From Acidobacteriota bacterium (GTDB lineage Bacteria; Acidobacteriota; Terriglobia; UBA7540): a stretch of 7,351 nt of DNA. Each line of letters opens with the position of its first letter. Within the stretch, counting starts at the first letter, position 1. Under the pieces are notes generated by a model that ran no database searches, had not been told where the DNA came from, and worked only from the letters and a program-made list of their open reading frames with translations. The stretch lies in NCBI GenBank assembly GCA_021827245.1, contig JAKAWN010000345.1, positions 1 to 7,351 on the forward strand, read 5' to 3'. This document shows, piece after piece, positions 1 to 6,144 of this stretch. Made by a program: the position numbers and the translations under genes.

Positions 1-2
1 TG

Positions 3-869
3 AACGAGCTTCTGTTGAAGCCGAACGCCAATTGGCAGCCCCCGCTGCTGGTCTCGGAAGGCTTCCAGTGCGATGCGCAGCATCAGCCGTGGGTGTCGCT
101 ACCCCTTTTTTCCAGCTCTTTACTCCAGCAGAGGGATGGTGCCCATCGCAAAGAGCTGAAGAAGGTGGAAAGTATACCATTACCCAATTTCGACAGCCTG
201 TGCCGCGGGAATCCTCCGGACGCTGAGGAATTGCTCCAACTGAAGGAGCGAGCGCCGCAAGTGCGACCGTCCCTTCAGCCCCACCTAGCGATGGATCGCT
301 TCTCGGGTAAGAGCCTTGAAGGCCAGCTCTACATGACGGCAACGCACGTCTATTCCCCTCCGGAGATTATGTTCTTCCTGAGGCTTCGGAAAGCGGACGG
401 GGCGAGGCAGCTTGAGGAAGCGCTGAAGCGCGTTTGCGAGGAGGGTTGGGGAAGCGCAAGGTCGAGGGGCCTGGGTCGCCTTCGCTTCAAGAGCTTTGAA
501 CCCTGGCAGCCGCCAACCTTCGCGGAGCAGTCTGATGGGTTTGTATCGTTGAGCCATTTCTGTCCCGCCGCCAACGATCCCACAGACGGTTTGTGGAAAC
601 TCCACGCAAAGCATCCCGTGCCGGCTCAATTTGTGAACGGTAAGAGAGTGGCTCTTGGCGAAGAAGACGAATGGCGCGTGAAGTCATTCTTACGGCTTCG
701 GGCGGGTAGCTGTTTTCGCCTGGATGCGGGCAAACCGGCGCGTGCGTATTACGGCCGCATGTTGAACGGCTTGCTCGATCCGGCGCTCGATGGCGCGGGC
801 CAGCCCCTCCCAGCACTCTTCCACTATGCCTTGGCCTTCCCCGTCCCCATGCGCTGGCCGGAGGGATGA
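3..869 (+). CDS. csm4: Type III CRISPR RAMP protein Csm4 (Cas5 group), 5' end missing
   Basis: Csm4 is the Cas5-type subunit that holds the 5' handle of the crRNA and contacts Cas10 in the type III-A effector complex. The frame is already open at base 3 and no start is visible. About 45 residues of the usual N-terminal RAMP strand are missing to the left, so the internal TTG at 15 should not be read as the real start. Family marks are the early segment PPLLVSEGF, the block MDRFSGKSLEGQLY (about bases 291-332), and the glycine-rich RAMP loop GWGSARSRGLGRLRF (about 444-488). The C-terminal block around YYGRMLNG, ending FHYALAFPVPMRW, is also typical. The next gene starts 6 nt after the stop, so the two are co-transcribed. 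A csm5 gene would normally follow, and here it does not. A type III-D Csx10-like protein is the main alternative, but the length and C-terminus fit Csm4 better. Confidence 0.85.
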   Translation, partial: NELLLKPNANWQPPLLVSEGFQCDAQHQPWVSLPLFSSSLLQQRDGAHRKELKKVESIPLPNFDSLCRGNPPDAEELLQLKERAPQVRPSLQPHLAMDRFSGKSLEGQLYMTATHVYSPPEIMFFLRLRKADGARQLEEALKRVCEEGWGSARSRGLGRLRFKSFEPWQPPTFAEQSDGFVSLSHFCPAANDPTDGLWKLHAKHPVPAQFVNGKRVALGEEDEWRVKSFLRLRAGSCFRLDAGKPARAYYGRMLNGLLDPALDGAGQPLPALFHYALAFPVPMRWPEG

Positions 870-875
870 TTATCA

Positions 876-2138
876 ATGGCCGAAACGAATGGCGTGTGTA
901 TGCTTATCATCTACACGGTTGGTGGCAGTCCCGAGGCGATCGTGGCCTCCTTGAAGCATCACAGGCCGAGGCGAGCCGTATTCGTACCTTCGCCTCAAAC
1001 CAAGGCCGATATCGAAGGGATCCTCTCCATGCTTCGGGGTGAGGGGATAGAACCTCCGGTATATGATGTGAAGCCCGTACCAGACGCCCAGGATTTTGAA
1101 CTCTGTGTCAAGACTCTGCGGGAACTCGAACCGCTGGTGCTAGATTGGATTCACCAGTCTCGCCACGACAAGGCGGCGGTTGACCTGACAGGCGGCACAA
1201 AGCTGATGTCTGCGGCGTTGGCGCTGGTCGCGCGCCGTTGGCCCTGCGAATTCTTGTACGTTGGCGGGAAAGAACGCTCAAAGAATGGAGTCGGCGTCGT
1301 TCTCAGCGGCAAGGAGCAATTCGTCTACTCGGCCAACCCTTGGGACAGCTTGGGCTACCAGACGATTGAAGAGGCGACGCTACTCTTCAACGAGGGGAAT
1401 TTCGCGGCTGCGGCACACCTCGCCGAAAGCGCCCGGAATTGTGCTACAGACGCCTCAGCCAAGAAAGTTTTGCAGGCCTTTAAGGAATTGGCCGAGAGTT
1501 ACGAGGCGTGGGACCGGTTTGACCATCAAGCGGCCGATTCAGGTTTGGGCTCTATCCTGGCAAAGATCAATGACCTGGGCCATGCGCTCCCAGGAAAGCA
1601 GCACCTGTTGGAAGCTCTAATCAAGAAGCACCGGGAATTCCTCGGGCGCTTATTGCACCCTGATCCGGATGTCAAGTTCTTGACCGATCTGCTGGCCAAC
1701 GCTCGCCGCCGAGCCGAGCACGGTCGCTTCGACGATGCGGTGGCGCGTCTCTACCGCGTAGTCGAGGCTGCGGCACAAATCCACCTTGGACAATGTGGTT
1801 TCCCCGCGACTGCCAAAGTCCCATTCGGCCAGTTACCCTCAACTCTTCAGGTCCAGTGGAACGCAAGGGTTCAAGATGGGTTTGTCCGGCTCAGCCTTCA
1901 GGATGACTATGAACTTCTGCGCACCTTAGGCGAACCCCTTGGGAAGAGATTCTTTGATTTGGGGCTGGATCAGCGTGACTCGCCACTGACCGCTCGAAAC
2001 CAATCCATTCTCGCCCATGGATTCCAGCCCGTAAGGGAAAAGGTGTTTCAAGACCTCTGGCGGAAGAGTCTCCAGCTTGTGAAAGTGCCCCTCGATTCGC
2101 TCCCCGAATTCCCGCGCCTGGGAGGCGATCGGATATGA
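876..2138 (+). CDS. CARF-HEPN CRISPR ancillary nuclease, TIGR02710 family (Csm6-like)
   Basis: Predicted cyclic-oligoadenylate-activated ribonuclease, a 420-residue ancillary effector of type III CRISPR immunity in the cytoplasm. The N-terminal half is a CARF Rossmann-like domain: a first strand and ligand loop IIYTVGGSPE (residues 11-20) and the diagnostic DLTGGTK motif at 103-109 with its following helix. The C-terminal half is helical, with the conserved stretch RFDDAVARLYRVVEAAAQ (284-301). It ends with an R-x6-H HEPN motif in RNQSILAHGF (Arg374, His381), the expected catalytic pair. The ATG at 876 has GGAGG 10-14 nt upstream. An in-frame ATG at 900 begins just before the CARF strand and could be the true start. 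The gene sits where csm6 often lies and overlaps cas4 by 4 nt. Family membership is from motif recognition; nuclease activity and ligand ring size are inferred. Confidence 0.88.
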   Translation: MAETNGVCMLIIYTVGGSPEAIVASLKHHRPRRAVFVPSPQTKADIEGILSMLRGEGIEPPVYDVKPVPDAQDFELCVKTLRELEPLVLDWIHQSRHDKAAVDLTGGTKLMSAALALVARRWPCEFLYVGGKERSKNGVGVVLSGKEQFVYSANPWDSLGYQTIEEATLLFNEGNFAAAAHLAESARNCATDASAKKVLQAFKELAESYEAWDRFDHQAADSGLGSILAKINDLGHALPGKQHLLEALIKKHREFLGRLLHPDPDVKFLTDLLANARRRAEHGRFDDAVARLYRVVEAAAQIHLGQCGFPATAKVPFGQLPSTLQVQWNARVQDGFVRLSLQDDYELLRTLGEPLGKRFFDLGLDQRDSPLTARNQSILAHGFQPVREKVFQDLWRKSLQLVKVPLDSLPEFPRLGGDRI

Positions 2139-2734
2139 TGCTAGACGCGGAAACCAGTTTGATTCCCCTGAGAGTGAACGACATGAAGCAGTGGGAGTAC
2201 TGCCCGCGGATTGTGTTTTACAACACGGTGATGCCGGTGGCGCGGAAGAGCACGGTCAAGATGGAGCGTGGCAAAGAAATCGAGATAAAGCTGGACGCTC
2301 TGGAAGCACGGCGCACTCTGCGCCGATACCGGCTAGGCGAGGGTGAACGCCGTTTTCATGTTTGGCTCAACTCCCCGGCATTAGGGCTGAGTGGTAAACT
2401 GGACCTTCTGATCGTCACACCCGGGGCGTGTTATCCTGTCGACTTCAAGTACACGCGCGACCGACCGAGGCGGAACCATGTCATGCAACTCGCAGCATAT
2501 GGCTTGTTGGTCGAAGACGCGATGCGGATTCCGGTACCGATGGCGTTTGTGTATTTGACGCCGAGCGATCAGCTTGTCCGTATCAATGTCACAGACAGGT
2601 TGAAGGGGCTTGTTCATGCACGACTCGCCAGTATTCGGCAGATGGTTCAACAGGCGATCCTGCCCGAACCGACTCCGGTGCGAGCTCGGTGCGAAGAATG
2701 CGAGTTTAGAAACTACTGCGGAGATATCTTCTGA
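2135..2734 (+). CDS. cas4: Cas4 family Fe-S nuclease of CRISPR adaptation
   Basis: Cas4 is a RecB-like, 4Fe-4S-containing exonuclease that trims prespacers and sets PAM choice and orientation together with Cas1-Cas2. The 199-residue length is typical. The first cluster cysteine is Cys23 in QWEYCPR, and the other three are Cys186, Cys189 and Cys195 in RCEECEFRNYC. RecB nuclease residues are visible: Asp90 in GKLD, Asp103 and Lys105 in VDFKY, and the Gln118-x3-Tyr122 motif in MQLAAY. The early metal-binding His usual in this family is not obvious; the matching stretch reads ERGKEIE. The ATG at 2135 overlaps the previous stop (ATGA), and GGAGG at 2121-2125 lies 9 nt before it; the directly following ATG at 2138 is equally possible. 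No cas1 or cas2 follows. Instead a leader-like stretch and one CRISPR-like repeat come next. Confidence 0.93.
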   Translation: MMLDAETSLIPLRVNDMKQWEYCPRIVFYNTVMPVARKSTVKMERGKEIEIKLDALEARRTLRRYRLGEGERRFHVWLNSPALGLSGKLDLLIVTPGACYPVDFKYTRDRPRRNHVMQLAAYGLLVEDAMRIPVPMAFVYLTPSDQLVRINVTDRLKGLVHARLASIRQMVQQAILPEPTPVRARCEECEFRNYCGDIF

Positions 2735-2900
2735 AGAAAGAGAGGGTTATCGAAGTGGGAAGGCCTGAGGCAGGTAAAGGCAACGGATTTGGAAGCCGGA
2801 TTTTCGCAAACCTCCCAGTATTTCCTGCAAGTTGGGGGTTTTCGAAGAATTTCGGCTTGCCAGCCGCATATCTTGCTGAAAACAAGGCGCGAAACGAGCG
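2735..2900 (+). promoter_or_regulatory. Possible CRISPR leader
   Basis: This non-coding stretch lies directly between cas4 and the CRISPR-like repeat, the normal place of a leader. It holds an imperfect inverted repeat: bases 2801-2817 (starting TTTTCGCAAACC) pair with 2832-2848 (GGTTTTCGAAGA inside it) at 13 of 17 positions around a 14-nt loop. It is AT-richer than the genes around it. No strong sigma-70 promoter was recognised. The leader assignment is inferred from position and composition only. Confidence 0.4.
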
Positions 2901-2937
2901 GTTGAAGAGACTTCCCCGATGAAGAGGGGACTGAAAT
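2901..2937 (+). CRISPR. Solitary CRISPR-like repeat (degenerate or orphan)
   Basis: A 37-nt unit has the layout of type I/III repeats. It starts GTTGAAGAGAC, contains the inverted repeat TCCCC (2913-2917) and GGGGA (2926-2930) around an 8-nt loop, and ends GGGGACTGAAAT, where the common form ends TGAAAC. It lies about 170 bp after cas4 on the same strand. No second copy is present within 100 bp or anywhere else in the window by eye. A weak partial likeness (ACTCCCCGTGAGAA, from 2941) is too poor to call a repeat. This is either the last relic of a lost array or a solo anchor repeat. A rho-independent terminator is less likely because no T tract follows the stem. Confidence 0.5.
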
Positions 2938-3010
2938 ACCACTCCCCGTGAGAACAGAAGCCCTGTAATCCCAGTCTGATACGAGACTTTCAGCGGACGA
3001 TCAGGGCGGA

Positions 3011-3030
3011 TTTGTGCCCAAATTGTGCCC
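3011..3030. repeat. Paired TGTGCCC direct repeats, cluster 1
   Basis: Two copies of TTGTGCCC sit 11 bp apart, with GTGCCC at 3014-3019 and 3025-3030. The same core recurs about 270 bp to the right. On the - strand each reads TGGGCACA. The function is unknown. It could be a protein binding site with one-helical-turn spacing, or the eroded end of a gene copied twice. Confidence 0.5.
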
Positions 3031-3280
3031 GTCCTTAATTAACCGGGAGCGGCCTCAAGCACTTTTGCCTCCCTCTGTTCCCCTTTCAATGCGTTGCTGA
3101 AGGGCACAGATGTCCGACAAATGTCTGGCACTGGCTTGGAAGGACCGGAGATGAAGGAACGCCGAATCAGGCTTTTGGGGAATTCTTCTTCTGAGCTCGA
3201 TCTCGTCGCCGGGACTTGTGGGCTGTGAATCTGAGGTTCAGCCCAACACAGAACTCCAAACTCCACTGACCCGACTCTTT

Positions 3281-3310
3281 CTGTGCCCAGACTGTGCCCA
3301 TTTGTGCCAA
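3281..3310. repeat. Triple TGTGCC direct repeats, cluster 2
   Basis: Three copies: GTGCCC at 3283-3288 and 3294-3299, and GTGCC at 3304-3308, spaced 11 and 10 bp. These share the core and spacing of the pair at 3011-3030. On the - strand one frame reads WHKWAQSGHRK before a stop at 3238, and the first cluster likewise reads IWAQ. That hints weakly at a duplicated, decayed C-terminal coding tail, but no parent protein is recognised. Confidence 0.5.
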
Positions 3311-3376
3311 ATGAACCGACCGGGCCTGGTCATTGGTCAAAGAAACGATCGAAGGGTTGAGGTGAACTATTAGCGG

Positions 3377-4219
3377 TTAGGCGGCATAGATTTTGCCCTC
3401 AGCTGCCGTTCTTACCTTAGCTCGTCGCCGGATCACACGTCGCCACAACAACGGATCCACTGGCAATGGCACGCAGCGCGCATTCGCAACATCCACAAAG
3501 CCGCCATGATGGGAAATTTGGCCGTATCGGAACAACCACGCAAGCAACGCCAGGGCGTGCTGTGCCAGCACCGCGTTCACGAAGCATTGCTGCCTCTCCA
3601 TGGCCTCAAGCGCACTGCAACTCGGTTCGTTGTCATCATCGAGAGCTTGGTCGGCCACTTCAGGATAAAGCTCCACCACGGTTCTCAGGCGGATTCGTGA
3701 CCGCTTGTTCCTTTCGTTCTGGGGTTCGCCAAGCACAAATTGTCCGCTTGATGCACCATTCCCTGCGTCGAGCCAATAATGGGTGAGACTCGATCCGGAA
3801 ACAGCCTTGACGATCATCGCCCGTGCCGCGCGCGTGTCCACGCAGCCGATGACAATGTCCGGACGCAAGTGCCGTTCGGAGTAACCAGCATAAGACGGCG
3901 CGAGCGTCTGCGCTCTGAACGGTTGCGGAATCGCCTGCCAGTTCAGCCCCCAGAACAGGTTGATCCGGTTCACCAACACGATGGCTTTGTTCAATCCAAT
4001 TTCGCTCCGCGCGAAAGGCTGGCGGACAGAATTGAATGGCGAAACGGCATCGCCGTCCATCACCGTCACATGTAATCCATCCCGATGCCCTTGCGCCAGC
4101 ATCGCGCTGTGAAGGTACGGCAGTCCGGCCACGATGGCGCTCCCATTGCCGCCGCACCCAACGACAAGTACGCGCACCTCGCGCTCCAATAATTCTGCGT
4201 GAAGTCTATGTGTTTCCAT
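3377..4219 (-). CDS. PRTRC system ThiF family protein (E1-like adenylating enzyme)
   Basis: An E1-like enzyme expected to adenylate the C-terminus of the small ubiquitin-like partner (PRTRC protein C) and pass it on as a thioester. The protein has 280 residues from the ATG at 4219; a GTG directly before it, at 4222, would add one. Visible parts are the nucleotide-binding loop GCGGNG (residues 21-26), the acidic strand VMDGD (53-57), NSVRQPF (63-69) with the Arg typical of E1 enzymes, Lys78, and the CVD motif (126-128). Cys201 in PSCSALEAMERQQCF is the best candidate for the transfer cysteine, with Cys212 second. The paired CxxC zinc sites of MoeB/ThiF are absent, as usual for this plasmid family. 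It starts within 3 nt of the end of protein B, so it is translationally coupled. No cassette gene follows it here. Confidence 0.92.
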   Translation of the reverse strand: METHRLHAELLEREVRVLVVGCGGNGSAIVAGLPYLHSAMLAQGHRDGLHVTVMDGDAVSPFNSVRQPFARSEIGLNKAIVLVNRINLFWGLNWQAIPQPFRAQTLAPSYAGYSERHLRPDIVIGCVDTRAARAMIVKAVSGSSLTHYWLDAGNGASSGQFVLGEPQNERNKRSRIRLRTVVELYPEVADQALDDDNEPSCSALEAMERQQCFVNAVLAQHALALLAWLFRYGQISHHGGFVDVANARCVPLPVDPLLWRRVIRRRAKVRTAAEGKIYAA

Positions 4220-4222
4220 CAC

Positions 4223-4930
4223 TCACCGCTCTCGGCTAACGAACTCCCGGAGAGTTTCTCTGGCGTCAGTGAGGTAACGCACCGGGAATGCTTTCTTGCG
4301 CGCCAGGGTGCGCCAGAGTCCGATGAATCCCCCCTTATAACTGATGAGCCGCACAGCTCCCAGAGCATGCGTAAAGGAACTCTGGAAGAAAGCAGCTTCC
4401 CAGTTCTTGATGGACTCGACGGACGCGCTCTCCGGCGCACGCGTAGTTCCCAAACAGACTCTTCCGTCGCCGCCCGCTGTATTCCAATAGGGAGCTGTTT
4501 TGAGCGGCGTATCTGCCCGAGGACGAGCGTTCTTTTCAACCGCTCGCACGAAAAGCTCCCCACCTCGCACTTTGAACACCAGCGGAGGATGCGGAAAGTT
4601 GAGGCCATTGAGTTTCCTCGCCTCGTCATCTGCTTCCCCAAAGAACATAATCCGGCGTGCCGCCGGGCTCCACCAGATGATCATCTCGGGCGTGCGTGCC
4701 AGCACATTTTCAGGTAGGACCTCCGGAGCGACCTGGCTCCCAAGACCCTCCGCAAGCCTCCGGAGAAAGCCCAAGCTGAGCGGGTGGGCGACCGCGAGAA
4801 GCGGAGCGCCTTCTTCCTGGCTGATGATGTCGTGCAAAGTTGCAAACGCCCTCTGCTGGTCCGTGTACACAAGCAAGGCGTGACGCAGTTGCAGATTCGC
4901 GCTTGCGCCGATCTGGACATGACCTTCCAT
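4223..4930 (-). CDS. PRTRC system protein B (predicted prokaryotic E2 family D)
   Basis: Predicted E2-like conjugating protein of the PRTRC cassette (TIGR03737; matches what I know of the Prok-E2 family D). The E2-like core is visible. FPHPPLVFKV (residues 112-121) resembles the strand and PxxPP turn of classical E2 enzymes. PYWNTAGGDGRVCLGT (147-162) resembles the active-site region that reads N...G.ICLD in eukaryotic E2s. Cys159 is the only cysteine in the 235 residues, which makes it the clear catalytic candidate. After it come NWEAAFFQSSFTH (176-188) and LWRTLARKKAFPVRYL, also typical of the family. The N-terminal 80 residues lack a recognised domain. The ATG at 4930 has GGAGG overlapping the stop of gene F. 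It lies directly before the ThiF gene, consistent with an E2-to-E1 pairing. Confidence 0.91.
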   Translation of the reverse strand: MEGHVQIGASANLQLRHALLVYTDQQRAFATLHDIISQEEGAPLLAVAHPLSLGFLRRLAEGLGSQVAPEVLPENVLARTPEMIIWWSPAARRIMFFGEADDEARKLNGLNFPHPPLVFKVRGGELFVRAVEKNARPRADTPLKTAPYWNTAGGDGRVCLGTTRAPESASVESIKNWEAAFFQSSFTHALGAVRLISYKGGFIGLWRTLARKKAFPVRYLTDARETLREFVSRER

Positions 4931-4937
4931 CCCTTTG

Positions 4938-4942
4938 CCTCC
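4938..4942 (-). promoter_or_regulatory. Shine-Dalgarno of PRTRC protein B overlapping the F stop
   Basis: On the - strand the TAG stop of gene F runs into GGAGG (TAGGAGG), followed by 7 nt and the ATG of gene B. This fixes the B start at 4930 and couples its translation to termination of F. Confidence 0.8.
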
Positions 4943-5904
4943 TACCCATCCTGGTCATTGCCGGGCAATAACGCCGCCATGCGACTTGCGGCCGCCATCG
5001 TCTCGCACAGGACTGCGAGCGTGTCAAAGGCCCGCCGGACGCTCGCGTGATCGCTGGGATTGATTTCCACGAGGAGGTTGGGCTCGGGGCTGGCCTCTAA
5101 AAATGCTTGCGCCTCGTCGTCGTAACAAGCGCACACCGCATCATGGTGTTTGAAGCTCACGAGCAAAGCAGGCAGCGGCGGATTTGAATCCATAAGCGCC
5201 TCGCGCGTCTCTTCACTGATCTCTGGACGTTTGAGGCTTCGCGAAATCCTGTTCAAATCGACCGCCGTCTGTAGAAGATGACGGCAGAACTGGTCATCTG
5301 TCCTGTCAGCAATCCGCTGCGCATGCTTCACTGCAAGAGGCTTCAACTTCATTGACGGCGGAATGCAACCTTCAACTTCAGGAAATTCGTACTGCTCCTG
5401 GTCGGCTTCTCCTTCGGCCCACTCCTTCAGCATTTCCACGCGGTCCTGGGCATCGCGATAATCGTATATCCGCAAACATCGCTGTATGGCCCCGACAAAT
5501 AGGTGGTAGAAGGTTATTGGTAGACGTGGGTGAATACGCTCCAGCATTTCAAGAGTCGGTCCGAGAACCATGTAGCCAGCCGAGTCGGGATCAATCATGA
5601 GATACAGCAACTCCTGCCGGCCCTCTTCGCCGCAGTAGGGGTCCGGGCTGCCGCTGATCATGGCGTTGAGCGCAAAGTTCTGCCGAATTTGGTCGCCGCC
5701 GTGTGAGGCGAGCCAACGCATCAGGGCTGCTTGCACATAACCCGCGGGACAGTGCTTGGCTTCTTCCCAATCGCACGGGTCTGCGATTCCGATGACGGTC
5801 AGGGTTTGAGCCAGCTTGATGGCGCGCGGATCTTCTGCCGAGAGGCGGTATTCGATCGGCACGCCACCGAGTTTCGGCAGAACTACGCCACTCGCCTGGC
5901 CCAT
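4942..5904 (-). CDS. PRTRC system protein F
   Basis: Recognised as PRTRC protein F (TIGR03742), a cassette protein of unknown biochemical role; 320 residues from the ATG at 5904. The best family mark is the C-terminal third: PLPALLVSFKHHDAVCACYDDEAQ, then PNLLVEINPSDHASVRRAF, then CETMAAASRM near the end. The middle is rich in Glu and aromatic residues, with no membrane segment or signal peptide. An in-frame start at 6054 would give 370 residues, but the extra 50 overlap the upstream gene and look unlike protein. The ATG at 5904 shares one base with the stop of that gene (TGATG), a typical coupled junction, so it is preferred. The Shine-Dalgarno before it is weak, as expected for reinitiation. 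No catalytic motif is seen. Confidence 0.86.
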   Translation of the reverse strand: MGQASGVVLPKLGGVPIEYRLSAEDPRAIKLAQTLTVIGIADPCDWEEAKHCPAGYVQAALMRWLASHGGDQIRQNFALNAMISGSPDPYCGEEGRQELLYLMIDPDSAGYMVLGPTLEMLERIHPRLPITFYHLFVGAIQRCLRIYDYRDAQDRVEMLKEWAEGEADQEQYEFPEVEGCIPPSMKLKPLAVKHAQRIADRTDDQFCRHLLQTAVDLNRISRSLKRPEISEETREALMDSNPPLPALLVSFKHHDAVCACYDDEAQAFLEASPEPNLLVEINPSDHASVRRAFDTLAVLCETMAAASRMAALLPGNDQDG

Positions 5905-6140
5905 CAGATGGGCAAGAGCCAGCCTGGAGGCGCCGGAATTTGTTCCCGCCTCGCAAGCTGGCGATAGGATTCCACGTGAATTGCATCGGCGAGAATCTTG
6001 GACGCTCGCTGTAGATCTGGGCACCTGACAAATCTCCCTGTGATGTTCTGACATTCGGGGTGGCGGCCCTCGGCCATGATTGCAAGTTCGGCGAGGACCG
6101 CCTCCCGTGTGATTTTTGATTTGCGGGTCGTCTTCCGCAT
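5904..6140 (-). CDS. Small protein of unknown function inside the PRTRC operon
   Basis: A 78-residue frame between protein C and protein F. Its ATG lies 4 nt after the stop of C, and its TGA shares a base with the ATG of F, so it fits the operon exactly. The first ten residues are strongly basic (MRKTTRKSKI). A helical middle follows, with two cysteines (Cys30, Cys40) in RHPECQNITGRFVRCPDL, then RASKILADAI and a Pro-rich end. I recognise no domain. The basic start could favour nucleic-acid or partner binding, but that is speculation. Upstream AAAGG about 8 nt before the ATG is a modest ribosome site. Longer in-frame starts up to 6251 would run into the coding region of C and are not needed. 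Confidence 0.62.
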   Translation of the reverse strand: MRKTTRKSKITREAVLAELAIMAEGRHPECQNITGRFVRCPDLQRASKILADAIHVESYRQLARREQIPAPPGWLLPI

Positions 6141-6144
6141 GGCG

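Larger units (their letters stand above)
2938..3376. other. Intergenic region without a recognised gene
   Basis: About 440 bp between the CRISPR block and the stop of the ThiF gene. Short open frames exist on both strands, but none has a Shine-Dalgarno, a recognisable product or a sensible position. The region holds two clusters of TGTGCC direct repeats and a small hairpin, GGGCTG (3220-3225) with CAGCCC (3239-3244). The hairpin has no T tract on either strand. Both blocks run towards this region (+ from the left, - from the right), so transcription terminators would be expected here, but I cannot point to a convincing one. Confidence 0.5.

Noticed and set aside
487..876. - strand frame of 129 codons
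   Set aside because: Antisense to csm4, where the RAMP glycine loop and C-terminal motifs show that the + strand is the coding one.
2911..2936. Rho-independent terminator after cas4
   Set aside because: The TCCCC/GGGGA stem is short with an 8-nt loop and no T run follows. The layout fits a CRISPR repeat better.
2706..2942. - strand frame of 78 codons over the cas4 end and the leader region
   Set aside because: It overlaps the Fe-S cysteines of cas4 and the CRISPR-like repeat, and no product is recognised.
2941..2956. Second CRISPR repeat (ACTCCCCGTGAGAA)
   Set aside because: Only the CCCCG core and a few following bases agree, and it starts within 4 nt of the first unit, leaving no room for a spacer.
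3220..3244. Terminator-like hairpin GGGCTG/CAGCCC
   Set aside because: Only 6 bp with a 13-nt loop and no T tract on either strand.
3039..3266. - strand frame of 75 codons in the intergenic region
   Set aside because: No ribosome site, no recognisable domain, and composition like non-coding DNA. Compared by eye with integrase and JAB proteins, with no match.
4199..4717. + strand frame of 172 codons
   Set aside because: Antisense to PRTRC protein B, with no ribosome site and no family likeness.
5905..6054. N-terminal extension of PRTRC protein F to 6054
   Set aside because: It overlaps the 78-residue gene in another frame, its residues look unlike the family, and the ATG at 5904 forms a coupled TGATG junction.
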